Positions 37,948-47,689 are shown, numbered from the stretch's first letter. The stretch: 64,000 nt of DNA from Spongiibacteraceae bacterium (GCA_028280715.1 JANQLG010000019.1:18430-82429), one strand, 5' to 3'. Numbers and translations are program-made. The notes: generated from the sequence alone by a model not told the origin.

Positions 37948-39309
37948 ATGAATTGTGGCAGATACGTAAAAAACAGCGTTGAAGCTTTCTGTGGTATTTT
38001 AGTTTTATGCAACTTAGTGCTATCTGTGCCACCGGCGATGGCTAGCGAAAAAAAACTGCCGTTATCTGCGGTAGAATCAGATCCAAAGGCCATGGGTTGG
38101 ATGGTAGGTTTCCCTCCCGAAAGTTCACGCCTGATCACTCAACCAGATTCTAATTACTTCAGCTTTCCAAAATTGCGTTGGTCTGTTTGTCACCTTCGAG
38201 AATTCCTGCCAACCCAGGAAATCAGTCGCGGTCTGGATGCACCTGTTCCGCTGAAATATTTAAGGCCTAAAACGCTGGAAAAAGTTGGCCGAGAAATTGA
38301 TGCGCTGACATTTAAGCCACTGGGATTGGATACCTCCATGACCTGGGCCGACTCTTTGCAGGTAAACTATACCGACGGCATACTCATTCTCCATCGCAAC
38401 CGTGTTGTTTACGAGCGCTATTTTGGCTGCCTGCAACAAGATGGTAAGCATGCTGCCATGTCGATGACTAAATCGGTTACCGGGCTGTTGGCCGAAATTT
38501 TAATAGCCGAGGGAACTCTGAATGACAGGACACAGGTATCGGAAATTATTCCCGAAGTAGCCAATAGCGCCTTTGGTTCTGCTACGGTTCGTCAAGTGAT
38601 GGATATGACCACAGGGGTTAGTTATTCGGAGGATTATTCTGACCCTAATGCCGATATATGGACTTACTCAAGAGCGGCTAGTCCACTACCTAAACCAGCA
38701 AATTACACTGGCCCTAATGGTTATTGGCAATATCTGCAACAAGTAAAACCTGAAGGCCCCCACGGTGTATCATTCCATTACAAGACGATTAATTCTGATA
38801 TGTTGGGTTGGATCATCGCCCGCACCGCTAATAAATCAGTCACTCAATTAGCGTCAGAAAGGCTCTGGCAACGAATGGGAGCGGAACAGGATGCTTATAT
38901 CACAATAGATGGTCTCGGTGTGCCTTTTGCAGGTGGCGGATTGACCGCTGGCCTAAGGGATATGGGAAGGTTGGGGCAGCTAATGTTGAATAAAGGTATT
39001 ATCAATGGTGTTCGTCTGTTTCCCGAAGTGGTGGTAGAAAAAATTTCAGCCGGGGGTGATCGCAGCAAGTTTGGTCATGCTTTCCCAACACTCGAAGGGG
39101 CTAGCTATACTAGTCAGTGGTGGGTGTTTCATAACAAGCATGGAGCCTTTGCAGCTAGAGGTGTTCACGGACAAACCATTTATGTGGACCCCACAGCGCA
39201 AATGGTACTGGTCCGATTTGCGTCTCATCCACAGGCAAAGAATGGCCTGATTGACCCAACATCATTGCCTGCTTATCAGGCGGTAGCAGAGTATTTGTTA
39301 AGTCGATAG
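37948..39309 (+). CDS. Serine hydrolase, class C beta-lactamase fold
   Basis: The 453-residue product has a signal peptide (EAFCGILVLCNLVLSVPPAMAS). The catalytic SMTK (SxxK) is at about 172-175, followed by SVTGLLAEILIAEG and VRQVMDMTTGVSYSEDYSDP. A YKTINSDMLGWIIAR segment follows, and the end has GVHGQTIYVDPTAQMVLVRFAS. This matches 6-aminohexanoate-dimer hydrolase/EstB-like enzymes, which cleave amides or esters and are not necessarily beta-lactamases. ATG 37948 follows GGGGAG; ATG 37927 is also possible. The gene stands alone. Confidence 0.9.
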   Translation: MNCGRYVKNSVEAFCGILVLCNLVLSVPPAMASEKKLPLSAVESDPKAMGWMVGFPPESSRLITQPDSNYFSFPKLRWSVCHLREFLPTQEISRGLDAPVPLKYLRPKTLEKVGREIDALTFKPLGLDTSMTWADSLQVNYTDGILILHRNRVVYERYFGCLQQDGKHAAMSMTKSVTGLLAEILIAEGTLNDRTQVSEIIPEVANSAFGSATVRQVMDMTTGVSYSEDYSDPNADIWTYSRAASPLPKPANYTGPNGYWQYLQQVKPEGPHGVSFHYKTINSDMLGWIIARTANKSVTQLASERLWQRMGAEQDAYITIDGLGVPFAGGGLTAGLRDMGRLGQLMLNKGIINGVRLFPEVVVEKISAGGDRSKFGHAFPTLEGASYTSQWWVFHNKHGAFAARGVHGQTIYVDPTAQMVLVRFASHPQAKNGLIDPTSLPAYQAVAEYLLSR

Positions 39310-39428
39310 TATGCTGGCTTTACTAACAGCCCCATTACTAGCTGCAATTTGAAATCCACGAAAATATTGACTAGCGTAATCTAATAGACTGCGTTCAACA
39401 CTATTCTTACAAAGCAGCAGGACGCCCA

Positions 39429-39848
39429 ATGAGTGAAGATAACAACAACCTGGTACGTCAATTTGTTCGTGACATCTTCATACATCACCATACTGATTGT
39501 ATTGACGAAATGCTTAGTCATGATTTCACTTACAGCAGCGAGCTGATAAAAGAACCTAAAGATCGGCAATGGACTCAAGAGATCCTGCAACAAATTTTTA
39601 TTGCCTTTCCCGACTTTAACGCCAAGATAGAGGCCTTCAATAGTACCGATGATATTATTACGCTTAAGTTGCTATTTTCTGGTACCTTGCGTGATGATTT
39701 TATGGGTATAAAAGCTTCAGGGCAGTCTTTCTCAGGTTATGGTGTTATGATATTTAAAGTTATGGATAACAAAATTCAACAGATTCAGGCAAAGATGAAT
39801 ACAACTGATTTTTTGTCGCAGCTAGCGCAGAATAATGCCGCTCAATGA
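39429..39848 (+). CDS. SnoaL-like ester cyclase / NTF2-fold protein
   Basis: The 139-residue cytosolic protein fits the SnoaL-like NTF2 fold. It has a helical start (NLVRQFVRDIFIHHHTDCIDEMLSHDFTY), IFIAFPDFNAKIEAFNSTDDIITLKLLFSGTL in the middle, and a final FSGYGVMIFKVMDNKIQQIQAKM. Members cyclise polyketides or serve other small-molecule roles, and the substrate is unknown. It lies between the serine hydrolase gene and a GNAT-like gene, with no operon spacing to either. Confidence 0.8.
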   Translation: MSEDNNNLVRQFVRDIFIHHHTDCIDEMLSHDFTYSSELIKEPKDRQWTQEILQQIFIAFPDFNAKIEAFNSTDDIITLKLLFSGTLRDDFMGIKASGQSFSGYGVMIFKVMDNKIQQIQAKMNTTDFLSQLAQNNAAQ

Positions 39849-39922
39849 TTAAAGGACTGCTACCTCTTAATTTAAAATAATAGTGAAGAAATCATCCTTT
39901 CTGTATCAGTTTTTGCCTATTA

Positions 39923-41008
39923 ATGATTAGTATTACCGAGATTCAGGGACATTCAGAATTAGAAAATTGGAAGTCTCAATGGTTTGATGCATTTACAAGT
40001 AGTAATGCTGTAGATTTATCTGCCTCATATCACTTTCTGGTTGGTGAATACCAACAGCTCAACAGCGATCGAAATAAACAACTGTTAATAGCACACAATA
40101 ATGATGTATTGCTTGGTGCAATGCTGTATAGCAAAAAAGAGCAATATCTCTTTAAGAACTTGTTGAAGTTTCAATATATTCAAATGGGTGGGCATTATGT
40201 CTCTGATGCATTATTGCTAGGGAATGAGCCAGAAAAAGTCTTTTATGCATTTATCCGGTATTTAAAAAGACGATATCCCAAAAGTAGCTGGTTTGCATGT
40301 GATCAGCTGTCGGTCAATCAATACCAGCAAGTCTTGAAAACAAAATCCACTGGATCTTTAGTAGGGCAGGGTGATCCTGTAGCTATTTTTAACGTTAGCG
40401 AAGGCGGAAAGAAAACTATAAAAGAAAAAATGAAGAAAAAGTCCCGCGCTAATATCAATTATTGTGAACGGCTATTACACAGGAATTTTGATAGTGTCGA
40501 TATGGTAGTAGAGGTCGAATTCTCAAGCAAAGAGCAAAATGATGTGCTCTTTAGTCGCTTTATTGAGTTAGAAGACAGTGGCTGGAAGCAGGAAGAGGCT
40601 GGATCTATATTGCGCCGGAGCGGTGGGTTGTGTTTCCACCAGGCAGTTAGTAATTCTGCCTCTTCAGTAGGGCAAATGTGTTGGAGCGAATTAATTGTCG
40701 ATGGAAAAACCATTGCTATGCTGTTTTCGGTAAAAAATGACCGCACCGTTTGGGTTTGTAAAACAGCATACGATGAGGGCTATAAAAAATACTCACCTGG
40801 TGCAGTGTTACTGACAAAATTCCTGGAGGGGATGGCAGACCAACCTTCGATTGATACGGTCAATATGATTACCGGTTACGAGTGGCTGAACAAATGGTCA
40901 CCTGAAAAGCACAATTACCACTCATTTGTGAGTTTTAACGATACCTGGAAAGGCCGGCTAGCTTATTGGCTAAAGCAGTTCAACAACCGCGCGTGGAAAA
41001 GAGTTTGA
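39923..41008 (+). CDS. GNAT protein, BioF2/FemAB-like acetyltransferase
   Basis: The 361-residue protein has a degenerate N-terminal GNAT fold followed by the C-terminal Acetyltransf_6 region. The latter shows KKKSRANINYCERLL, FSRFIELEDSGWKQEEAGS, LIVDGKTIAMLFSVKNDRTVWVCKTAYDEGYKKYSPGAVLLTKFLE and TVNMITGYEWLNKWSPEKHNYHSF. This is the CelD/BcsL-type family linked to polysaccharide or peptidoglycan biosynthesis. The acceptor is unknown, and no polysaccharide genes are adjacent. Confidence 0.83.
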   Translation: MISITEIQGHSELENWKSQWFDAFTSSNAVDLSASYHFLVGEYQQLNSDRNKQLLIAHNNDVLLGAMLYSKKEQYLFKNLLKFQYIQMGGHYVSDALLLGNEPEKVFYAFIRYLKRRYPKSSWFACDQLSVNQYQQVLKTKSTGSLVGQGDPVAIFNVSEGGKKTIKEKMKKKSRANINYCERLLHRNFDSVDMVVEVEFSSKEQNDVLFSRFIELEDSGWKQEEAGSILRRSGGLCFHQAVSNSASSVGQMCWSELIVDGKTIAMLFSVKNDRTVWVCKTAYDEGYKKYSPGAVLLTKFLEGMADQPSIDTVNMITGYEWLNKWSPEKHNYHSFVSFNDTWKGRLAYWLKQFNNRAWKRV

Positions 41009-41079
41009 TTACTTCGCTATTAAGTCGGCAATGAAATGGAGGGCTCTAGCCTTACCCTCAATTATGTGTACTCGAAAAA

Positions 41080-41796
41080 TTAAATTCCCAATGATTTAAA
41101 GTACTCTGAACGAATTTTGTCAATCTCGCCAGAGCGTTGCATTTCTTTCAAAGTTTCTTCCAGCTTTGGTTTCAGATGCTCGTTTTTCTTATGAATAAAA
41201 TGATAAAGCTGGTGAGATTCTATAGTGCCACCCATCATTGAAACATTGTTAATAGACAGTTTACGCAATGCTTTAATTCCCGTTATTTTTGTTAGTATTG
41301 CATAGTCAATTCTGCCTACAGAAACCATTTTGAGTAGCTGCTCAGGGCCAACTATTTTCACATAACTTAGCTGTGGGTGTTCAGCAATCGCTCTGTCCAT
41401 AAAGGTGTGGCCTGTTACCGCGCCAATGTTATAAGGGTAGAGACTTTCCCAATTATTAAAAGTTTTAGTTTGTGATGTGCCAAAAGCAACAATATCAATA
41501 CTGTGTATAGGGACCGAAATTTTTATCAGATTGGGAAACCTTTCCGCAGTACTACCGCGCCTCTGAAGCTCGGCATCGTACTCTCCAGTGCTTGAAAGAA
41601 AAATGGAACGCGCAGAGGGAAAATGTCCAACCTCAATATCATAGCCAATTTTGTTATAGGCTTTTCTTAGAATAATCTCACTCGCAGTAGGGGTATCGGA
41701 GTAATAATTGGCAGCTATTTTTAGCTTGGTTAGGGCTAAAGAATCATTCGCAGATGCGGTTAAAAACACCCAAAATATAAACGCAGAAACTCTCAT
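41080..41796 (-). CDS. Orphan periplasmic substrate-binding protein, paralogue 2
   Basis: The 238-residue product from ATG 41796 has a signal peptide (MRVSAFIFWVFLTASANDSLA). Residues upstream of this ATG in the longer frame (to 41892) are polar and unlikely to be translated. The binding domain opens LKIAANYYSDTPTASEIILRKAYNKIGYDIEV and includes VGPEQLLKMVSVGRIDYAILTKITG. It is the most divergent of three related genes (21764, 41080, 46847). No transporter genes are adjacent, and the ligand is unknown. Confidence 0.87.
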   Translation of the reverse strand: MRVSAFIFWVFLTASANDSLALTKLKIAANYYSDTPTASEIILRKAYNKIGYDIEVGHFPSARSIFLSSTGEYDAELQRRGSTAERFPNLIKISVPIHSIDIVAFGTSQTKTFNNWESLYPYNIGAVTGHTFMDRAIAEHPQLSYVKIVGPEQLLKMVSVGRIDYAILTKITGIKALRKLSINNVSMMGGTIESHQLYHFIHKKNEHLKPKLEETLKEMQRSGEIDKIRSEYFKSLGI

Positions 41797-42023
41797 TGTC
41801 GTCCTGAAATACCGCTTTTGCTGACTCTTGGGTGTGCTAAAAGGAGTGCTAGTATCCGGCAATTTATTTATCAATAAAACCCCTCTTAACAATTAATTGT
41901 TTGTTATAGGGCTATTTATTTGTATAACCTAGATTTTGATTAATATGATTTATTTATTTGTTCATAATTAAGTAAACCCCCACCGACTTTGCTGCACTAA
42001 CCCATAAAGAGAACGGAGAATCC

Positions 42024-42563
42024 GTGCTTCAGCAGCTGACAGACAAAGCTCTGGTTAAGCGCTACCAACACCATGACTTGGACGCTTTTACAGAACTCGC
42101 CCGGCGACATCACCAGCGGCTTTATCGGTTGGCAGCGGTACAACTGATCGATGCCAGCAGTGCCGACGATGTTACCCAAGAGGTGTTTATGCGTGCATTA
42201 AAGGGATTTAAATCGTTTTTATTTCTGGCTGAACCGAGCACTTGGCTGTATCGAACCACAAAAAATGTCTGCCGTGAGTTCAATCGGCGCAAGCCAGCTC
42301 AGGTAGAGGACGAAGAGGAATACGCAACAGGGTTGCCCGAAGAAGCACTCGCGTCGCAGCGAACGATTGGGCAGGTGAGACGGTTGGTAAAGCAGTTACC
42401 CGAACGACAAAGAGATGTGGTGATGCTGCGGATTTTTGAGGAACTCTCGGTGGAACAGACGGCAACTATTATGAATTGCCGGCCCGGAACGGTAAAAGCG
42501 CTGTTGCACAAAGCCATGCAGACGCTGCGAAAAAACGCTGATAATGTGGAGTTACTACAGTGA
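42024..42563 (+). CDS. ECF-type sigma-70 factor of DUF1800/DUF1501 cluster
   Basis: The 179-residue product starts at GTG 42024 with GGAG nine bases upstream. Sigma2 is at about 10-75 (ELARRHHQRLYRLAAVQLIDASSADDVTQEVFMRAL), and sigma4 has LPERQRDVVMLRIFEELSVEQTATIMNCRPGTVKALLHKAMQTL. The next gene overlaps its end by four bases and codes for a membrane protein with a cytoplasmic N-terminus, the likely anti-sigma factor. This layout suggests control of the DUF1800/DUF1501 genes downstream. Confidence 0.93.
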   Translation: MLQQLTDKALVKRYQHHDLDAFTELARRHHQRLYRLAAVQLIDASSADDVTQEVFMRALKGFKSFLFLAEPSTWLYRTTKNVCREFNRRKPAQVEDEEEYATGLPEEALASQRTIGQVRRLVKQLPERQRDVVMLRIFEELSVEQTATIMNCRPGTVKALLHKAMQTLRKNADNVELLQ

Positions 42564-43093
42564 CCGATGATACCCAACAAAATCTCGACGAACTGGCCCA
42601 GGCTTATCAGTCGATCGAGCCGCCACCGGAGTTGTTGCATCGCATCTGTGAACAGGTGCAGCAAGAAGAACAGCAGACTTCCTCCTTGCCGGTTTGGGGT
42701 GCCGTGGCTACAGCAGTAGTGTGTGTAGCTTTGGCAATGCTATTCACCTTCGATCTGCACCGTCCGGTTGATAAACCTCGGCTTGCTGTAGAACCTAACA
42801 TAATAGGGCCCAACACAATAGAACCTAACATAATAGAACCCAGCATAAGCTCTGGCGATTTACAGATACCGGCACTATCCAGCCTAACAACCTCCGTTGC
42901 GCCGACTACCGAGTCGAAAACTCGGGCACAGTTACCGAGCCTTGGAGATTTGTCTGGCATCTCCCTGACACCGATTTCACCGACAGCGAAACCACCGCAA
43001 CAACCTGCACCGGAAAACTCTAATCGCAGCAGTGACATTAGCACCGATATTTTTGAATTTTTAGAGGAGCACAACCATGACAACACTGTTTAA
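42560..43093 (+). CDS. Membrane protein, candidate anti-sigma factor
   Basis: The 177-residue product starts with a GTG that overlaps the sigma gene stop. A cytoplasmic N-terminus of about 50 residues precedes one membrane helix (VWGAVATAVVCVALAMLFTF, about 46-65). The periplasmic part holds short repeats of the type (N/S)IIEP / NTIEP (about 75-95) and is Pro/Ser-rich. This topology fits an anti-sigma protein, but no ZAS motif is present. The NIIGPNTIEPNIIEP repeats are also visible in the DNA. It overlaps the TPR gene by 17 bases. Confidence 0.75.
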   Translation: MTDDTQQNLDELAQAYQSIEPPPELLHRICEQVQQEEQQTSSLPVWGAVATAVVCVALAMLFTFDLHRPVDKPRLAVEPNIIGPNTIEPNIIEPSISSGDLQIPALSSLTTSVAPTTESKTRAQLPSLGDLSGISLTPISPTAKPPQQPAPENSNRSSDISTDIFEFLEEHNHDNTV

Positions 43094-43484
43094 ATCACTG
43101 GTTTTTGCATGCGCGGTCAGCGCTGCTTTACCCACACTGGCAGCAGATGATGCTGAAACCCAGCATATCAACCGCATGCGCGGCTTTATCGAGCTGATGC
43201 ATGGGTTTTACGGCATTATCGAAACCACGCATATGATTGCTGACAACCCGGAGATGTCGGCTGTTCTACAAATGCATAAGATCGAAGAAATTTACAAAGA
43301 GCGGGGCGATCGCTCCAAGGCGATAGCAGAGTTTTATGCCGTGCTGGAAAAAACCGATAACCCTACCATCAGGAATACCGCCTATCACTTGCTCGGTGAA
43401 GCGTTGAAAGAAACCGGCCGGCAGGAGGAGGCGATCAAAGTGCTGAAAAAAGGCCTGGAAGAAAATATCAAACTGGCTGAGTAA
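43077..43484 (+). CDS. Secreted TPR-type protein
   Basis: The 135-residue protein has a signal peptide (LFKSLVFACAVSAALPTLA) and two TPR-like helix pairs (MHKIEEIYKERGDRSKAIAEFYAVLE, then NTAYHLLGEALKETGRQEEAIKVLKKGLEE). It probably acts as a periplasmic protein-binding adapter. It lies between the anti-sigma-like gene and the DUF1800 gene on the same strand, so it should be part of the same transcription unit. Confidence 0.8.
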   Translation: MTTLFKSLVFACAVSAALPTLAADDAETQHINRMRGFIELMHGFYGIIETTHMIADNPEMSAVLQMHKIEEIYKERGDRSKAIAEFYAVLEKTDNPTIRNTAYHLLGEALKETGRQEEAIKVLKKGLEENIKLAE

Positions 43485-43508
43485 AACCTTTCACGCGGAG
43501 TGATCATT

Positions 43509-45314
43509 ATGATTGCGCGATTATTTTTAATCTTGGCACTGATTGGTTTGATTAGCGCCTGTGGAGGCGGAGGAGGTGGTGGTTCCGGCACTCCCGATCC
43601 TGGTCCGACAGATCCACCACCTGCACATATTCCCATAGTACTGGAACCGGATACCGCACCAGACCCGGTGTTGCCGGCGGCTGATGACGCAGACGCACAG
43701 GAGGCGGCCCGCTTTTTGACCCAGGCAACATTTGGCCCCACCACCAAAGAAATTGTGCGGTTGATGGATATGACGTTAGAGGATTGGATCGACGAACAGA
43801 TGACATTGCCGCAAACCCGGCAGTTAACCTTCCTTGATGACAGGATCAGAGAGATCGGTTTCGATCCCTTCAACGAAGAGGACTTCGATGAGTTCTACCC
43901 AAAGGAACTGCAACGCAGTGATGTGTGGTGGGAAACGGTATTGTTTGGCCGCGATCAGTTGCGCCAGCGCGTGGCCTTCGCGCTCAGCGAAATTTTTGTG
44001 ATCTCTACGTTATCAGACACGCTATTCAACGACAGCCGAGGCGTTGCCAATTACCACGACATGCTGGCTGAACATGCCTTTGGCAACTTCCGAGAGTTGC
44101 TGGAAGCGGTGACCCTCAATCCAATGATGGGCGAATACCTCAGTATGGTGAGAAATGAAAAAGCCGATGCCGTGCGCAATATTCGCCCCGATGAAAACTA
44201 TGCCCGCGAGTTGATGCAGCTGTTCAGCATTGGGCTGATTGAGCTTAACAACGACGGCACGCCCCGGCTCGATCAGGAAAGCAATACCATACCCACCTAT
44301 GATCAGGAAATTATCAAAGCCTTTGCCCGCGTGTTTACCGGTTGGATGTATGGCGATGCGCCTACCTGGTATTGGTTCGATGAGGGTGCTGCCAGTGAAG
44401 TCCTGCCGATGAAAGCCTTCGCCGATTTTCACGATAATGGCGAAAAAACACTGCTCAATAACCAAGTGTTGCCGGCCGGCCAGACACCGGAACAGGACTT
44501 AGCCGGAGCGTTAGATAATATTTTCAACCATCCCAACGTTGGCCCCTTTATTGGTAAGCAACTGATCCAGCGGCTGGTCACCAGTAATCCCAGCAGCGAT
44601 TATGTGGCAAGGGTGGCTTCAGTATTTAATGACAACGGTTCCGGAGAAAGAGGGGACATGGCAGCAGTGATTCGCGCGATACTGCTCGATACCGAAGCTC
44701 GGCACGGTCATACCGAACAATCAGATACCTTCGGTAAATTGAAGGAACCGCTGCTTAAGCTCACCGCGTTGTGGCGAGCATTTAGAATTCGGGGTGTTCC
44801 TGCAGAGGATGAAGACGGCTTTGTGTCGCCATCCCGAGTGCGTTACTTCGGCTCTTTTCGGGAGACCGGGCAACGTCCCTACGGGGCTCCCTCGGTGTTC
44901 AATTTCTTTCGCCCCGATTTTAGCCAAACCGGCCCGATTACCAGCGGCGGTTATGTATCACCGGAATTTCAAAACCTGACGGAAAATTACATTACCGCCA
45001 CCACCAATCGCTTGTTTCTCTCTGCTTACATTAGCGATCTGGATAATCCGCCGGACAATTTCGATGCCCTCTGGGATACCGGCCCGATACAACTCAACTT
45101 CAGCGAAGAAAAAGCGATAGCGGCAGATGCAACTGCCCTGGTGGACAGGCTCAATTTATTGCTATTGGGCGGGCAAATGTCAGCAGCGATGGAAAATACC
45201 CTGGTTGCTCATTTGGAAAATATTCCACCCGATAGTGCTGAACTGATCGCAGTGCGGGTCTATGAAGCGGTTTATCTCACCGCCAGCTCTCCGGCCTTTG
45301 CGGTACAGCGATAA
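43509..45314 (+). CDS. DUF1800 family lipoprotein
   Basis: The 601-residue product from ATG 43509 (GGAG eight bases upstream) has a lipoprotein signal (FLILALIGLISAC) followed by a Gly run. DUF1800 landmarks are ARFLTQATFGPTTKEIVRLM, RQRVAFALSEIFVIS, NPMMGEYLSMVRNEKADA, PDENYARELMQLFSIGLIELN and GNGERGDMAAVIRAILLD-like text. Function is unknown, but DUF1800 proteins are regularly paired with DUF1501 in exported, possibly carbohydrate- or cell-surface-related clusters. The DUF1501 gene follows after 63 bases. Confidence 0.93.
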   Translation: MIARLFLILALIGLISACGGGGGGGSGTPDPGPTDPPPAHIPIVLEPDTAPDPVLPAADDADAQEAARFLTQATFGPTTKEIVRLMDMTLEDWIDEQMTLPQTRQLTFLDDRIREIGFDPFNEEDFDEFYPKELQRSDVWWETVLFGRDQLRQRVAFALSEIFVISTLSDTLFNDSRGVANYHDMLAEHAFGNFRELLEAVTLNPMMGEYLSMVRNEKADAVRNIRPDENYARELMQLFSIGLIELNNDGTPRLDQESNTIPTYDQEIIKAFARVFTGWMYGDAPTWYWFDEGAASEVLPMKAFADFHDNGEKTLLNNQVLPAGQTPEQDLAGALDNIFNHPNVGPFIGKQLIQRLVTSNPSSDYVARVASVFNDNGSGERGDMAAVIRAILLDTEARHGHTEQSDTFGKLKEPLLKLTALWRAFRIRGVPAEDEDGFVSPSRVRYFGSFRETGQRPYGAPSVFNFFRPDFSQTGPITSGGYVSPEFQNLTENYITATTNRLFLSAYISDLDNPPDNFDALWDTGPIQLNFSEEKAIAADATALVDRLNLLLLGGQMSAAMENTLVAHLENIPPDSAELIAVRVYEAVYLTASSPAFAVQR

Positions 45315-45377
45315 TTTTTTTGAGTGATAGTTATTTTTCGAGAGTCAGTGAAAGAAAGTAGGTAAAAGGTAGATAGT

Positions 45378-46769
45378 ATGCATCCAAATAAATCCAGACG
45401 CGCCTTGCTATCAAGGCGTGCTTTCCTGAAAAACAGTGCCCTGCTGACACTGGGCAGCAGCAGTTTCTCCAGCGTACTGGGTGGCCTGCAGATGGTGAAT
45501 GCTCAATCATTACCAGTCACTGATTACAAAGCACTGGTCTGCGTATTTTTACTCGGTGGCAATGACGCCTTTAATATGTTGGTCCCTAGAAGCACCAGCG
45601 AATACAACACCTATGCCAGCACACGCTTATCACTGGCGGTGGATCAAGCTGCATTGTTGCCCATTAATCCGCAAACTAGCGATGGCGCCGACTACGGCCT
45701 TCATCCCGAAATGCCGGAAATACAATCACTGTTTGAAAACGGCAATCTCGCGTTTCTAGCTAATGTCGGCGCTCTATTGGAGCCGGTAAGCCGCAGCGAT
45801 TTTCAAAACAACAGCGTGCCTTTACCACCGCAATTATTTTCCCACAACGACCAGCAAGATTTTGTCATGAGCCTGCAGGCTAACAAACCACTTCAGGGGT
45901 GGGCCAGTCGCATGGCGGATTTGCTGGTTAGCGCTAATCCCAACCAGAATCTATCGATGAATATTACGATGACCGGTGCCAATACCTGGCAAGCCGGTGG
46001 TATGTCTTTACCTTATTCATTGACCGCGGAGGGCGTGCCGTTATTATTTGGCATTGATGAAAACGACCCTGACTTTTTAACTCAGTTGCGCACGCAGACC
46101 TTTAATCAGTTGCTCAATATTGATAATGACCATCTTTTTGTCACCGAATATTCTCGAGTACAAACCCGAGCCAGAACCCTCGGGGCTGAAATTTTCACAG
46201 CACTCGAACAACACCCCGAACCCAACACGCCCTTCGATGCGCAAAGTCGCCTGGCGGCCAATTTAAAAATGGTTGCCAGAATGATTGCCGCGCGAGATAC
46301 ACTGGGCATGAATAGGCAACTGTTCTTTGTCGGCATTGGTGACTACGATACTCATGGCGACCAACTGAATCGCCACCCACAACTGCTACGCGAACTCAGT
46401 CAATCGCTGTCGGCTTTTTACAGTGCACTGCAGGAGCTAGGCGTTGAAAACCAGGTAACTACATTTACCGCAAGTGACTTTGGCCGCACGCTCACCAGTA
46501 ACGGCGACGGTACCGACCATGGTTGGGGTGGCCATCAATTAGTCATGGGCGGTGCGGTTAACGGCAGAGAAATCTACGGCACTATGCCGGACTTGGCGAT
46601 TGGCAGTAACGATGATATTGGTGAAGGGCGCATTATTCCGACCACGGCGATGGATCAGTATGCCGCGACATTGGCGCGGTGGTATGGGCTGAGTAGTTCT
46701 GAAGTGGGGGATATATTTGTAAACCTTGGCAATTTTGACACGGATGATTTGGGGTTTATGGGTGTTTAA
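45378..46769 (+). CDS. DUF1501 family protein with Tat signal
   Basis: The 463-residue protein has a twin-arginine signal (SRRAFLKNSALLTLGSSSFSSVL), so it is exported folded. DUF1501 landmarks are LVCVFLLGGNDAFNMLVPRS, LHPEMPEIQSLFENGNLAFLANVG, FFVGIGDYDTHGDQLNRHP and FTASDFGRTLTSNGDGTDHGWGGHQLVMGGAV. The H/D-rich motifs resemble the alkaline-phosphatase-like superfamily with a metal site. Its enzymatic activity is not known. It completes the sigma - anti-sigma - TPR - DUF1800 - DUF1501 set. Confidence 0.94.
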   Translation: MHPNKSRRALLSRRAFLKNSALLTLGSSSFSSVLGGLQMVNAQSLPVTDYKALVCVFLLGGNDAFNMLVPRSTSEYNTYASTRLSLAVDQAALLPINPQTSDGADYGLHPEMPEIQSLFENGNLAFLANVGALLEPVSRSDFQNNSVPLPPQLFSHNDQQDFVMSLQANKPLQGWASRMADLLVSANPNQNLSMNITMTGANTWQAGGMSLPYSLTAEGVPLLFGIDENDPDFLTQLRTQTFNQLLNIDNDHLFVTEYSRVQTRARTLGAEIFTALEQHPEPNTPFDAQSRLAANLKMVARMIAARDTLGMNRQLFFVGIGDYDTHGDQLNRHPQLLRELSQSLSAFYSALQELGVENQVTTFTASDFGRTLTSNGDGTDHGWGGHQLVMGGAVNGREIYGTMPDLAIGSNDDIGEGRIIPTTAMDQYAATLARWYGLSSSEVGDIFVNLGNFDTDDLGFMGV

Positions 46770-46846
46770 GCATTAAGCCATATTAGTATGTTTTTTGACG
46801 AATAAATCTGTCCTAGATTTTATGTCTCGGATTTTTTCGCCCCCTT

Positions 46847-47572
46847 TTATTCAATGTCCAATTTTAATGATTGAAAATATGCAGTTCGAATTTTTTCAAT
46901 TTCTCCAGACTGCAGCATCAAATTCAATACTTTTTCTAGTTCTGGTTTCAAATGCTTATTTTTCTTATTGAGGTAATGAAATAATTCGTAAGTTTCCAAT
47001 CTTCCTTTCATTAAGGATATTTCTTTGAGTTGTAACTTTTTTAAAGTTTTTAACCCCGTCCATTTAGTTAATACAGCATAATCGACTCTATCGGCTGAGA
47101 GCATTTTCAGAAGCTGTTGCGGATCGATTACCTGTTCATAACTGAGTTGGGGGTGGCGCTCTATAGCTGTTTCTGCATATAGGTGTCCTCTCATTAAGCC
47201 AATATGGTAAGGGAATAGGCTTTCCCAGCTATTAAAGGGCGCGGATTGAGTTTTTCCGAATACCACTATATCCATGGTATGAATTGGCACCGATATTGGT
47301 ACCAAATTAGGGAATAGACGATCAGTGTTAGGCAGCCGTTGCAGTTCGCCGTCGAAAGCGCCTGCATTCGCTAGATGCAGAGAGCGGGCTGAAGGAAAGC
47401 TTCGAACTTCAATATCATAGCCAAGTTTTTTATAGGCTTTTTTTAATATGATTTCGCTTGCAATCGGAGTATCTGATTTGATACTGGTTGCAAATACCAA
47501 TGTTTGATCAGCTGCCACGCTGTTTGACCAGCAGATAACACAAATCCAGACTATGAAGGGCTTCATTATCAT
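46847..47572 (-). CDS. Orphan periplasmic substrate-binding protein, paralogue 3
   Basis: The 241-residue protein has a signal peptide (FIVWICVICWSNSVAA) and a type 2 periplasmic binding fold. It reads LVFATSIKSDTPIASEIILKKAYKKLGYDIEVRSFPSARSL and includes IDPQQLLKMLSADRVDYAVLTKWTGLK. It is very close to the gene at 21764 and ends at a similar place. As with its paralogues, no permease or ATPase is adjacent. It lies between the DUF1501 gene and gcvP. Confidence 0.87.
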   Translation of the reverse strand: MIMKPFIVWICVICWSNSVAADQTLVFATSIKSDTPIASEIILKKAYKKLGYDIEVRSFPSARSLHLANAGAFDGELQRLPNTDRLFPNLVPISVPIHTMDIVVFGKTQSAPFNSWESLFPYHIGLMRGHLYAETAIERHPQLSYEQVIDPQQLLKMLSADRVDYAVLTKWTGLKTLKKLQLKEISLMKGRLETYELFHYLNKKNKHLKPELEKVLNLMLQSGEIEKIRTAYFQSLKLDIE

Positions 47573-47689
47573 CCTATTAAAATAACAGTTACTGTATCAC
47601 TGCTATATTTTCCTAAAATAGGGATGCGCTAAATATAGCCTTATTTATAATCTAAAAAAGTAGTTTTATTTACTATTAACAATATTTAG

